DNA of 64,000 nt, from the NCBI GenBank assembly GCA_018729555.1, contig JAHHQG010000026.1, positions 323,329 to 387,328 on the forward strand, read 5' to 3'. A model generated the notes under the pieces. The model was not told where the DNA came from, made no database searches, and was given only the letters and a program-made list of their open reading frames with translations. The stretch is from Clostridiales bacterium (GTDB lineage: Bacteria > Bacillota > Sulfobacillia > RBS10-35). Positions 18,741-26,670 of the stretch are shown here, piece after piece. Each line of letters begins with the position of its first letter. The first letter of the stretch is position 1. Made by a program: the position numbers and the translations under genes.

Positions 18741-19871
18741 GTGAAACTGGCGGTGCTGAAAGAGACCCTTTTGGGGGAACGGCGGGTGGCCATCGTGCCG
18801 GAAACCGCCGGGCGCCTGGTGAAGGCGGGCTGGCAGGTAGCCGTCGAGAAGGGGGCCGGCCAGGATGCGGGGTTCCCCGATGAGCTCTACGAAAAGGCGG
18901 GGGCCCAGGTGGTGGGGTCGGCCCAGGAGGCGGTGGCCGGCGCCGACGTGGTGGTGAGGATCCAGCGGCCCAGCCAGGAGGAAGAAAAGCTCCTCCCAAA
19001 GGGCGTCATCTTGATCGCCCTTTTGGATCCTCTGCGGAATCCCGAGCAGGTGAAGCGCCTGGCGGAAGCGGGGGTCACAGCCTTCAGCATGGATGCCATC
19101 CCCCGCATTACCCGGGCCCAGAGCATGGATGTTCTCTCTTCCCAGGCCACGGTGGCGGGCTACAAGGCGGTCCTTTTGGCGGCCGCCCGGCTGGGGAAGT
19201 TCTTCCCCATGATGATGACGGCGGCGGGGAATATCGCCCCGGCTAAAGTCTTCGTCCTGGGGGCAGGGGTGGCGGGCCTGCAGGCCATCGCTACGGCTCG
19301 GCGCCTGGGAGCCCTGGTGGAGGCGTTTGACGTGCGGGCGGCGGCCAAAGAGCAGGTGGAGAGCCTGGGGGCGAAGTTCGTCCACGTGGATCTGGGGGAG
19401 AGCGGCGAGGGGGCCGGCGGGTACGCCAAGGAGCTTTCGGAGGAAGCCCATCGCCGGGAGCAGCAGCTCATCCACGACCACGTGAAGACGGCCGATGTGG
19501 TCATCACCACGGCGCAGGTGCCGGGAAAGCCTGCACCCCGCCTCATCACCTCCGACATGGTGAAGGATATGCAGCCGGGGTCCATCATCGTGGATCTGGC
19601 GGCCTCCACCGGGGGGAACTGCGAGCTCACCAAGCCCGATGAAACGGTGGAGGTGGGTGGGGTCACCATCCTGGGGCCCACCAACCTCTCCGCCACCCTC
19701 CCCTACCACGCCAGCCAGATGTACTCCCGCAACATCCACGCCTTCATCGAGCTCTTGGTGAAGGACGGGGAAGTGAAGCTCAACTTCGACGACGAGATCG
19801 TCAAAAGCTGCTGCATCACCCATGAGGGCCAGGTGGTCTTTGCTCCCCTCCAGGCGGCGGCAGCCAAGTAG
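18741..19871 (+). CDS. pntAA: NAD(P) transhydrogenase alpha subunit part 1 (PntAA)
   Basis: This is the soluble NAD(H)-binding domain I of the proton-translocating transhydrogenase that makes NADPH from NADH. The 376-residue protein has the alanine-dehydrogenase-like opening KETLLGERRVAIVPET, the Rossmann motif VLGAGVAGLQAIATARRLGA, and RAAAKEQVESLGAKF. The GTG start follows GGAAGGTGATG. Normally pntAA-pntAB-pntB run in one direction; here pntAB and pntB lie on the opposite strand and converge on it. Confidence 0.93.
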   Translation: MKLAVLKETLLGERRVAIVPETAGRLVKAGWQVAVEKGAGQDAGFPDELYEKAGAQVVGSAQEAVAGADVVVRIQRPSQEEEKLLPKGVILIALLDPLRNPEQVKRLAEAGVTAFSMDAIPRITRAQSMDVLSSQATVAGYKAVLLAAARLGKFFPMMMTAAGNIAPAKVFVLGAGVAGLQAIATARRLGALVEAFDVRAAAKEQVESLGAKFVHVDLGESGEGAGGYAKELSEEAHRREQQLIHDHVKTADVVITTAQVPGKPAPRLITSDMVKDMQPGSIIVDLAASTGGNCELTKPDETVEVGGVTILGPTNLSATLPYHASQMYSRNIHAFIELLVKDGEVKLNFDDEIVKSCCITHEGQVVFAPLQAAAAK

Positions 19872-19911
19872 ACCTGCAAAGACGGAAGGCGACGGCCCAC
19901 AGCAAGGAAGA

Positions 19912-19932
19912 GGGGCCCCGCGCAGGGGCCCC
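19912..19932. terminator. Bidirectional hairpin terminator between pntAA and pntB
   Basis: GGGGCCCC and GGGGCCCC flank a 5-base loop (GCGCA), forming an 8-bp perfect stem, followed by ATTCTTAT. It lies in the 81-base gap between the convergent pntAA and pntB stop codons. Confidence 0.65.
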
Positions 19933-19952
19933 ATTCTTATGGGTCAGCGGGA

Positions 19953-21329
19953 TTACACTTCGTCGAGGGCCCGCAGGACCTTTTGCACCGATTCCCGGGC
20001 ATCCCCGAAGAGCATCAGGGTCTTGGGATTGTAGAAGAGCATGTTTTCGATGCCGGCAAAGCCCGGGTTCATGCCGCGCTTGAGGACCACCACTTGCTTC
20101 GCCTGGTCCACGTTGAGGATGGGCATGCCGTAGATGGGGCTGCCGGGATCCAGGCGGGCCGCCGGGTTGACGACGTCGTTGGCGCCGATGACCAGGGCGA
20201 CGTCGGTGCTGGCGAACTCGCTGTTGATGGCCTCCATGGGGTAGAGAAGGTCGTAGGGGACGTTGGCTTCCGCCAAGAGGACGTTCATATGGCCGGGCAT
20301 GCGGCCGGCCACGGGGTGGATGGCGAAGCGGACGTCGACGCCGTTGTCGATGAGCTTTTGGGCCAGCTCCTGGACTTCCCGCTGGGCCCGGGCGACGGCC
20401 AGGCCAAACCCGGGGACGATGATGACCTTCTCGGCGTACTTCAGGAGGGCGGCCACGTCTTCGGGGGTGGTGGAGCGGACCGTCTTGTCGATATCGGCAG
20501 TTTCACCCACCTGGAGCTTCCCGAAGGCGCCGAAGAGGATATTGCTGACGGAGCGGTTCATGGCCCGGCTCATGAGGAGGGTGAGGATGGTCCCCGACGC
20601 CCCCACCAGGGCCCCCGCCACGATGAGGACGTTATTCAGGAGGAGGAAACCGGTGGTGGCGGCCGCCAGGCCCGTCATGGCGTTGAGGAGTGAGATGACC
20701 ACCGGCATGTCGGCACCGCCGATGGGGAGGACCACCAGGAACCCCAAGAGGAGGGCGATGAGGGTGAAGACCGTCAGGATGGTGGGGTTGACGGCCTGGG
20801 TGGCCACGGCCCAGATACCGAGGATCACCAGACCCAGGAAGATGACGGCGTTGAGGGGCTTTTGCAAGGGGAAGGTGATGGGCCGTCCGTGGATGAGCTC
20901 CTGAAGCTTGGCAAAGGCGAGGCCGCTACCGGCGAAGCTGAAGCTCCCGATAAAGACCGTGAGAAGGCCGGTGCCTATCGCTGCCAAGTTGGTAAGGGTG
21001 CCGGCTTCCAGGGCCTTCAGGATCTCGTTGATGGCCACCAAAGCCGCCGCACCGCCGCCCATGCCGTTGAAGATGGCCACCATCTGGGGCATGGCCGTCA
21101 TGGCCACCCGCATGGCGGCCACGTAGCCAATGATGGCACCCAGCACAAACCCGATGATGATGAGATCCCAGCGCTGGATGGAGCCGCTCAAAAGGGTGGC
21201 GATGATAGCCACAGCCATGCCGAGGGCGGAGAGGGTGTTCCCCAGGCGGGCAGTGGCGGGGGAGCGCAGGAACATGATCCCCAGGATGAAGAGGACGGAG
21301 GTGATGAGGTACCCGATGGAGGTGATCAT
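19953..21329 (-). CDS. pntB: NAD(P) transhydrogenase beta subunit (PntB)
   Basis: The 458-residue protein has the membrane domain (about nine hydrophobic helices in residues 1-270) and the NADP(H)-binding domain III: VIIVPGFGLAVARAQ, GVDVRFAIHPVAGRMPGHMNVLLAEA, VIGANDVVNPAA and a C-terminal VLKRGMNPGFAGIENMLF. It is complete and has an ATGA overlap with the upstream pntAB. Residues 1-314 are repeated exactly in the inverted copy at 22391-23332. Confidence 0.94.
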   Translation of the reverse strand: MITSIGYLITSVLFILGIMFLRSPATARLGNTLSALGMAVAIIATLLSGSIQRWDLIIIGFVLGAIIGYVAAMRVAMTAMPQMVAIFNGMGGGAAALVAINEILKALEAGTLTNLAAIGTGLLTVFIGSFSFAGSGLAFAKLQELIHGRPITFPLQKPLNAVIFLGLVILGIWAVATQAVNPTILTVFTLIALLLGFLVVLPIGGADMPVVISLLNAMTGLAAATTGFLLLNNVLIVAGALVGASGTILTLLMSRAMNRSVSNILFGAFGKLQVGETADIDKTVRSTTPEDVAALLKYAEKVIIVPGFGLAVARAQREVQELAQKLIDNGVDVRFAIHPVAGRMPGHMNVLLAEANVPYDLLYPMEAINSEFASTDVALVIGANDVVNPAARLDPGSPIYGMPILNVDQAKQVVVLKRGMNPGFAGIENMLFYNPKTLMLFGDARESVQKVLRALDEV

Positions 21330-21820
21330 GCCTGGCCTCCCTTCTTATCGTCCTTCTTGCGGAACATGGCCAGCATCCGGTCGGTGACGGCGTAACCCCC
21401 GACGACGTTCAGGGTGGCCAGGAAGACGGCGAAGGCGCTGAGGACGACTTCGGTCGTCGTCTGGGCCATCCCGGCCACCAGCATGGCCCCCACCAGGATG
21501 ATGCCGTGGATGGCGTTGGTGGCGGACATGAGGGGCGTGTGGAGGACGGAGGGGACTTTGGAGATGAGCTGGAAGCCCATCAAAACCGCCAAGATGAAAA
21601 TATAGGCCTCGAGGATGGCTACGTTATCCATGATGGTTTACCATCACTCCCACCCCAACACTTAAAATCTCCGGCCGAGGCCGGGTGGTTCCACCGCTAA
21701 CGATAGTACCATTTTTGTGGAGCTCAAACCTGGAGCCCCTGGCCCTATTCAGGGTTTCAGAGAGGCGGAAGGGCCAGCTGCAGAGGATTGGGGAGGGCTC
21801 CGTACCCCCGGGTCCAGGCA
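20388..21820. repeat. Inverted repeat 1, left arm (1433 bp)
   Basis: The arm pairs with 21900-23332: position x matches 43720 minus x, with no indel. Every stretch I compared by eye, including several reading frames of both arms, is identical. The arm holds codons 1-314 of pntB, all of pntAB and about 190 bases upstream of pntAB. A 79-base unique centre (21821-21899) separates the arms. Confidence 0.95.
21326..21631 (-). CDS. pntAB: NAD(P) transhydrogenase alpha subunit part 2 (PntAB)
   Basis: This 101-residue membrane protein supplies the helices of the proton channel that link PntAA to PntB. It has three hydrophobic segments (AYIFILAVLMGFQLI, AIHGIILVGAMLVAG, VVLSAFAVFLATLNVVGGY) and the family signature VLHTPLMSATNAIHGI. 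It is the first gene of the minus-strand pntAB-pntB pair. An identical copy lies at 22089-22394. Confidence 0.93.
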   Translation of the reverse strand: MDNVAILEAYIFILAVLMGFQLISKVPSVLHTPLMSATNAIHGIILVGAMLVAGMAQTTTEVVLSAFAVFLATLNVVGGYAVTDRMLAMFRKKDDKKGGQA

Positions 21821-22088
21821 GGAAGCGGCCCGGGCCCACCCAAGGGACATTCGTCGGGCCCCAAGCCAGACCAGAAGGCCGGCGAAAGAAGGCCAAGGAT
21901 GCCTGGACCCGGGGGTACGGAGCCCTCCCCAATCCTCTGCAGCTGGCCCTTCCGCCTCTCTGAAACCCTGAATAGGGCCAGGGGCTCCAGGTTTGAGCTC
22001 CACAAAAATGGTACTATCGTTAGCGGTGGAACCACCCGGCCTCGGCCGGAGATTTTAAGTGTTGGGGTGGGAGTGATGGTAAACCATC
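21632..22088. other. Palindrome centre between two divergent pntAB copies
   Basis: No gene is supported in these 457 bases. They consist of the inner ends of both repeat arms (mirror copies of about 190 bases, the pntAB upstream region) and the unique 79-base centre 21821-21899. The arm part contains a GGTGGAACCACC palindrome and a GGCCTCGGCC pair close to each pntAB start. Open frames crossing the centre are mirror images of each other and low in coding signal. Confidence 0.7.
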
Positions 22089-23332
22089 ATGGATAACGTA
22101 GCCATCCTCGAGGCCTATATTTTCATCTTGGCGGTTTTGATGGGCTTCCAGCTCATCTCCAAAGTCCCCTCCGTCCTCCACACGCCCCTCATGTCCGCCA
22201 CCAACGCCATCCACGGCATCATCCTGGTGGGGGCCATGCTGGTGGCCGGGATGGCCCAGACGACGACCGAAGTCGTCCTCAGCGCCTTCGCCGTCTTCCT
22301 GGCCACCCTGAACGTCGTCGGAGGTTACGCCGTCACCGACCGGATGCTGGCCATGTTCCGCAAGAAGGACGATAAGAAGGGAGGCCAGGCATGATCACCT
22401 CCATCGGGTACCTCATCACCTCCGTCCTCTTCATCCTGGGGATCATGTTCCTGCGCTCCCCCGCCACTGCCCGCCTGGGGAACACCCTCTCCGCCCTCGG
22501 CATGGCTGTGGCTATCATCGCCACCCTTTTGAGCGGCTCCATCCAGCGCTGGGATCTCATCATCATCGGGTTTGTGCTGGGTGCCATCATTGGCTACGTG
22601 GCCGCCATGCGGGTGGCCATGACGGCCATGCCCCAGATGGTGGCCATCTTCAACGGCATGGGCGGCGGTGCGGCGGCTTTGGTGGCCATCAACGAGATCC
22701 TGAAGGCCCTGGAAGCCGGCACCCTTACCAACTTGGCAGCGATAGGCACCGGCCTTCTCACGGTCTTTATCGGGAGCTTCAGCTTCGCCGGTAGCGGCCT
22801 CGCCTTTGCCAAGCTTCAGGAGCTCATCCACGGACGGCCCATCACCTTCCCCTTGCAAAAGCCCCTCAACGCCGTCATCTTCCTGGGTCTGGTGATCCTC
22901 GGTATCTGGGCCGTGGCCACCCAGGCCGTCAACCCCACCATCCTGACGGTCTTCACCCTCATCGCCCTCCTCTTGGGGTTCCTGGTGGTCCTCCCCATCG
23001 GCGGTGCCGACATGCCGGTGGTCATCTCACTCCTCAACGCCATGACGGGCCTGGCGGCCGCCACCACCGGTTTCCTCCTCCTGAATAACGTCCTCATCGT
23101 GGCGGGGGCCCTGGTGGGGGCGTCGGGGACCATCCTCACCCTCCTCATGAGCCGGGCCATGAACCGCTCCGTCAGCAATATCCTCTTCGGCGCCTTCGGG
23201 AAGCTCCAGGTGGGTGAAACTGCCGATATCGACAAGACGGTCCGCTCCACCACCCCCGAAGACGTGGCCGCCCTCCTGAAGTACGCCGAGAAGGTCATCA
23301 TCGTCCCCGGGTTTGGCCTGGCCGTCGCCCGG
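21900..23332. repeat. Inverted repeat 1, right arm (1433 bp)
   Basis: Mirror copy of 20388-21820, ending abruptly inside the pntB copy at codon 314. After GTCGCCCGG (23324-23332) the sequence switches to unrelated DNA, whereas the left arm continues through the rest of pntB. Confidence 0.95.
22089..22394 (+). CDS. pntAB: Second, identical copy of PntAB
   Basis: This encodes the same 101 residues as the minus-strand pntAB at 21326-21631, with the same upstream sequence because both lie in the inverted repeat. It is intact and in ATGA overlap with the truncated pntB copy. It could be expressed if the duplicated upstream region holds a promoter. Confidence 0.85.
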   Translation: MDNVAILEAYIFILAVLMGFQLISKVPSVLHTPLMSATNAIHGIILVGAMLVAGMAQTTTEVVLSAFAVFLATLNVVGGYAVTDRMLAMFRKKDDKKGGQA

Positions 23333-23357
23333 ACATCGCCCACCATTTTTTGTCCAG

Positions 23358-23394
23358 AGGCCGGAAGGATAAAGGCTTCCGGCCTTCAGTTTTC
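23358..23394 (+). terminator. Intrinsic terminator just beyond the repeat junction
   Basis: A perfect 10-bp stem (AGGCCGGAAG / CTTCCGGCCT) with an 8-base loop is followed by TCAGTTTT. It begins 26 bases after the end of inverted repeat 1. It may be the original terminator of a plus-strand gene whose 3' end was lost at the junction. Confidence 0.65.
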
Positions 23395-23572
23395 CCTGGT
23401 CAAGAACCCATGGCTCGAGAGCGGGATTTCCCAGCTACCCTCGCGCCCATCCGGGGGACAGTTTTCGGCCTTCATCCCGCCTTTGCTATCAAGAGCCGGT
23501 GTTACCAGCCCAAAGGTCATTCCCATGTCTGAGCCCCTCACCTTTCCGCTTCTAGGGCCACTACCAGGCTGC

Positions 23573-23773
23573 CTAGACTTCTGGAGCATCCCACCTCCCA
23601 AAGGAATCCCGGATCGCCAGATAGATAAAAAGAGGCGCCAACACCCCGCCAAAGAGAAGGGCCAGCACCCAGTAGATGCCCACCATCCCTCGGGCTTGAG
23701 CATCCCCGTAGATCCAGAAGGAGAGGAGGAGAAAAACCACCAAGTACAAGAGAATAAACACGGCTGCTATCAT
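23573..23773 (-). CDS. Small membrane protein, PLDc_N-like
   Basis: The 66-residue protein has two transmembrane helices (AAVFILLYLVVFLLLSFWIY and VGIYWVLALLFGGVLAPLFIY) joined by a short GDAQARG loop, then a polar end. The pattern resembles the small phospholipase-D N-terminal-like (PLDc_N) membrane proteins, which have no known enzymatic role. Start ATG at 23773. It lies antisense to the chimeric pntB frame. Confidence 0.6.
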   Translation of the reverse strand: MIAAVFILLYLVVFLLLSFWIYGDAQARGMVGIYWVLALLFGGVLAPLFIYLAIRDSFGRWDAPEV

Positions 23774-23847
23774 CCTTTCCCTTCCATTCTACGGCTCCTT
23801 CGCAGAGGAGGCCGACGGGAGGTAGGGTAGACCCATAAGGAGCTGAG

Positions 23848-24126
23848 GTGGTGGCCGGCAAAAGGAAAGGACCGTCCCCCGACGAGAAGGCCGCCCGTCG
23901 GGAGTGGGCGAAGGAACGCAAAGGAGGATCTGAGAAAACCGAGGGAGAAGGTTCCGACCTCTCCAAGATCCAAGCGATGGACCCTCATGACCAAAAGCTG
24001 GCCCTCAAGAGGTGGCCCCCGACCTGGTCTCCCGTCTCGGGTACGGCATACCGACCTACGCTTGGCGGGAAAGGTCCTCCTATGCTTCCAAGACGGCTGC
24101 AAATTCAAGAGCCGGGCGGAAGAAAG
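23848..24126 (+). pseudogene. Frameshifted, truncated DUF1801-type gene
   Basis: Three frames in succession carry the parts of one DUF1801 (YdhG-like) protein. First comes a charged N-terminus ending IQAMDPHDQKLALK, then EVAPDLVSRLGYGIPTYAW in the next frame, then LAGKVLLCFQDGCKFKSRAEE in a third before a TGA near 24126. The order and spacing match the family (GMPTY, then DGKVVCFFQ, then KFKTRY), so two indels and a lost C-terminus are needed to explain it. A GGAG precedes the GTG at 23848. Confidence 0.65.
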
Positions 24127-24204
24127 ATCCGCCGCCTGATTGAAGGCTCTAGGCCCGGAAATTCCATAATGGATTGCGGAGATCAGGTGTAAAGGAGGCC
24201 CAAG

Positions 24205-24411
24205 ATGAGCTCATCCTGGTCCATCGTGGTAAAGACCAACGGAAGCCCATGGTCCTTTGTCAAGGCGGAAGTGAGCCGCGAGCGGGCGGAAGAGAAGGCC
24301 AAAGAGATCCAGAAGACCTTAAGTCCCCTTTACCGGGAGGTGGAGGTGAAGATCCTTCCCGGGGTCGTCATCGAGGCCCGAGACATTCTCCGCGCGCTGA
24401 AGGAGCGGTAG
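24205..24411 (+). CDS. Small hypothetical protein (68 aa)
   Basis: The ATG lies behind AAAGGAGGCCCAAG, an excellent ribosome site. The product is short and alternates strand and helix: SSWSIVVKTNG, then VSRERAEEKAKEIQKTLSPL, then REVEVKILPGVVIEA. It resembles small DUF2188-like or ferredoxin-like fold proteins, but I cannot name a family. It lies 38 bases ahead of nfo on the same strand. Confidence 0.6.
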   Translation: MSSSWSIVVKTNGSPWSFVKAEVSRERAEEKAKEIQKTLSPLYREVEVKILPGVVIEARDILRALKER

Positions 24412-24449
24412 ATTCTTTTGGGCTATCATGGAGCCAAGGTGGTGAATGC

Positions 24450-25307
24450 TTGGCAAAAGGTGAAACCATCCGTCTCGGCGCTCACCTTTCCATCGCTAAA
24501 GGCCTTCCTGATGCCGTCGCCCAGGCCCGCTACGTCAAGGCCAATACCTTTGCCTACTTTACCCGCAACCCCCGAGGGGGCAAGGTGCGGGATATGCCTC
24601 CAGAGGAAATCCAGGAGTGGGAAAAGCTCCGTGAAGAAGACGACCTCTACCCCATCGTGGGCCACCTCCCCTACACCATCAACCTCGCCAGTCCCCGGGA
24701 AGAGGCCCGGAACTTTGGCCGCCAGACGGTCTACGACGACCTGGAGCGGGCATCCCGGTACGGGGCCGAGTATCTAGTCCTCCACCCCGGATCCCACGTG
24801 GGGGATGGGGTAGAAAAGGGCCTGCGGCTCATCATCGAGGGGTTGGAAGCCGTCTTGAAGGCTCCGGGCGATACCATGCTTCTGCTGGAAACCATGTCGG
24901 GCCAGGGGACGGAGATCGGAGGCACCTTTGGGGAGCTCCAGGCCATCATCGAAGGACTGGGGTCCCCTCCCCGGTTGGGCGTCTGTTTGGACACCTGCCA
25001 CCTCTTTGCCGCCGGGTATCCCATCCACGAACCGGAGGGTCTGGAAAAGGTCCTTTCCGACCTGGACAAGGCCGTGGGGCTGGAGAGGGTGAAAGCCCTC
25101 CACCTCAACGACTCCGTCTACCCTTTTGGAAGCCGCCGGGATCGCCACGCCCGCCTGGGGGAGGGAAAGATTGGCCGGGAAGGGCTGAAGGTCATCCTGA
25201 GCCATCCCTTTATCCGAACCCTTCCATGGATCCTCGAGACACCGGTGGACGACTGGAAGGAATACAAAGACCATATCGCCGTGGCAAAGGAGCTGGCCGG
25301 TCTTTGA
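24450..25307 (+). CDS. nfo: Deoxyribonuclease IV (endonuclease IV)
   Basis: This is an AP endonuclease of base-excision repair. The 285-residue TIM-barrel protein has RLGAHLSIAKGLPDAV, VLHPGSHVGDG, LLETMSGQGTEIGG, VCLDTCHLFAAGYP and LHLNDS..GSRRDRHARLGEGKIG, which carry the three-zinc ligands. The TTG at 24450 gives the family-typical N-terminus. The stop overlaps the next gene's TTG. Confidence 0.94.
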   Translation: MAKGETIRLGAHLSIAKGLPDAVAQARYVKANTFAYFTRNPRGGKVRDMPPEEIQEWEKLREEDDLYPIVGHLPYTINLASPREEARNFGRQTVYDDLERASRYGAEYLVLHPGSHVGDGVEKGLRLIIEGLEAVLKAPGDTMLLLETMSGQGTEIGGTFGELQAIIEGLGSPPRLGVCLDTCHLFAAGYPIHEPEGLEKVLSDLDKAVGLERVKALHLNDSVYPFGSRRDRHARLGEGKIGREGLKVILSHPFIRTLPWILETPVDDWKEYKDHIAVAKELAGL

Positions 25308-25972
25308 GATGGAACGCCAGGAAGGGCTATGACCTTCTCATCATCTTTCTCCTCCAGCTCATCGCTCCGGCTATCGGGGTTCTCCTCTGGTTGGCCATGG
25401 GGGGAACCCCGGATCACCTGGAGGCCTACGCCTTCATCCTCAGCCCTCCCCTTTCCCTCCTCGTCCTCTTGTCGGTGCTCACCGTCCGAAGGCGCATGGG
25501 TGAAGTGAAGGATCTCTTTCGCCCGGTGCCTTCGGGAAAGGAGCTCCTTCTTTGGGGGGGCGGGGGAGCTCTCTTGGCGGCCTTGGCGGGGGAAGGGTCG
25601 GCATACCTCCTCTCCTTCTGGATCCCCCTCCAGGAGAACAACCCCCTCGTCACCGATTCCGAGGCCTTTACCCGCCCTCTGCTGGTGGCCCTTTTCGTCA
25701 GCGCGGGCCTTTTAGCCCCTATCGGGGAAGAGCTCTATTATCGGGGTCTTCTGCTGGACTTTCTCCGGCCCTTGGGGACCTGGGGGGCGGCTTTCCTCTC
25801 CTCCCTCCTCTTCGGCCTCGCCCACGGCCTTTTGACCCTCCTCATCCCCCTCTTCCTGGTGGGGCTGGTGTTGGCTCTCCTGAGGGTCTACCAGGGAACC
25901 CTTTGGCCTTCCGTCATGGCCCACAGCCTCTTCAACCTGGCTTCCCTGACCCTGGCCCTGGTGGGAGGATGA
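25304..25972 (+). CDS. CPBP family intramembrane protease (CAAX-like)
   Basis: The 222-residue membrane protein has about six hydrophobic helices and the CPBP motifs: EELYYRG (double Glu, Arg), a later FGLAHG histidine and HSLFNL near the end. Members cleave or process membrane peptides; the substrate here is unknown. The TTG start overlaps the nfo stop and the end overlaps trmK (ATGA). Confidence 0.88.
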   Translation: MRWNARKGYDLLIIFLLQLIAPAIGVLLWLAMGGTPDHLEAYAFILSPPLSLLVLLSVLTVRRRMGEVKDLFRPVPSGKELLLWGGGGALLAALAGEGSAYLLSFWIPLQENNPLVTDSEAFTRPLLVALFVSAGLLAPIGEELYYRGLLLDFLRPLGTWGAAFLSSLLFGLAHGLLTLLIPLFLVGLVLALLRVYQGTLWPSVMAHSLFNLASLTLALVGG

Positions 25973-26670
25973 AGCTCTCCAGGCGCCTTCTGATGGTGGC
26001 CTCCCTGGTGCCGGCAGATGCCGCTTCCCTGGCGGACATCGGTGCCTACGACGGCCATCTCGCCCTCTTCTTGAAAAGAGAGAGGCCCTCCCTTCGCGTC
26101 ATCGCCTCCGACCGCTCCCCCGAGATCCTCCGGCGGGGACCATCCCTGGCGAGAAAGCTGGGGATCGAAGGGGTGGAGTGGCGGCAGGGGGAAGGGCTTT
26201 CCGTCCTCCGGCCGGGGGACGTGGAAGGGGTGATCCTGGCCGGTCTCGGTGGTCAGACCATCGCCCAGATCCTGGAGGAAGGGAAAAAGGTGTTTAAGAA
26301 CCTCCGGTGGGTGGTGGCCCAGCCCATGAGGGGAGACGGCCATCTCCGGCGGTTTTTCTGGCGTCAGGGCTGGCACCTCTGGCAAGAAGACCTGGTGCAA
26401 GAAAAGGGCCGCTATTATGTCGCCATGGCGGTGGGAAGGGAAAGGGGCCTCTGGGAGGGAAGCTGGCCTTCCCGGGAGGAGGATCCCCTTTTCGACCTGG
26501 GCCCCTTCCTTTATGCCCGGGCCCATCCCCTTTTGAAGGGGTACGGGGAGCGAACCCTTTTCCGGCGGGGAGGTCGGAGGATCCTGCCTTTGGAGAAGGA
26601 ACTTCAACGGCGGAGAGGAGGGAATGGGGATGGATGCCTTAGATCGGGTCCTCTGGAAGACCCTTCTTGA
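25969..26670 (+). CDS. trmK: tRNA (adenine(22)-N1)-methyltransferase TrmK
   Basis: The 233-residue protein starts with SRRLLMVASLVP and the SAM-binding ADIGAYDGHLALFL motif, then VILAGLGGQTIAQIL and VVAQPMRGDGHLRRF. This is the TrmK pattern, making m1A22 in tRNA. It is often followed by the zinc-ribbon coiled-coil protein as here, where the two overlap by 41 bases. Confidence 0.88.
   Translation: MKLSRRLLMVASLVPADAASLADIGAYDGHLALFLKRERPSLRVIASDRSPEILRRGPSLARKLGIEGVEWRQGEGLSVLRPGDVEGVILAGLGGQTIAQILEEGKKVFKNLRWVVAQPMRGDGHLRRFFWRQGWHLWQEDLVQEKGRYYVAMAVGRERGLWEGSWPSREEDPLFDLGPFLYARAHPLLKGYGERTLFRRGGRRILPLEKELQRRRGGNGDGCLRSGPLEDPS

Larger units (their letters stand above)
22391..23830 (+). pseudogene. 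Truncated pntB copy fused to unrelated sequence
   Basis: Codons 1-314 (22391-23332) are identical to pntB. The frame then stays open by chance for 165 more codons through a terminator hairpin and the antisense of the small membrane gene at 23573-23773. The NADP-binding domain III is lost after FGLAVAR, so the product cannot be a working transhydrogenase subunit. The chimeric tail (many Pro, Lys, Gln) has no family likeness. Confidence 0.85.

Noticed and set aside
17256-19934. 892-codon minus-strand frame across dnaG, sigA and pntAA
   Set aside because: Antisense shadow of three certain genes, low-complexity product.
21690-22040. T-box leader upstream of pntAB (GGTGGAACCACC)
   Set aside because: It is a plain palindrome; the T-box antiterminator consensus and specifier stem are not present.
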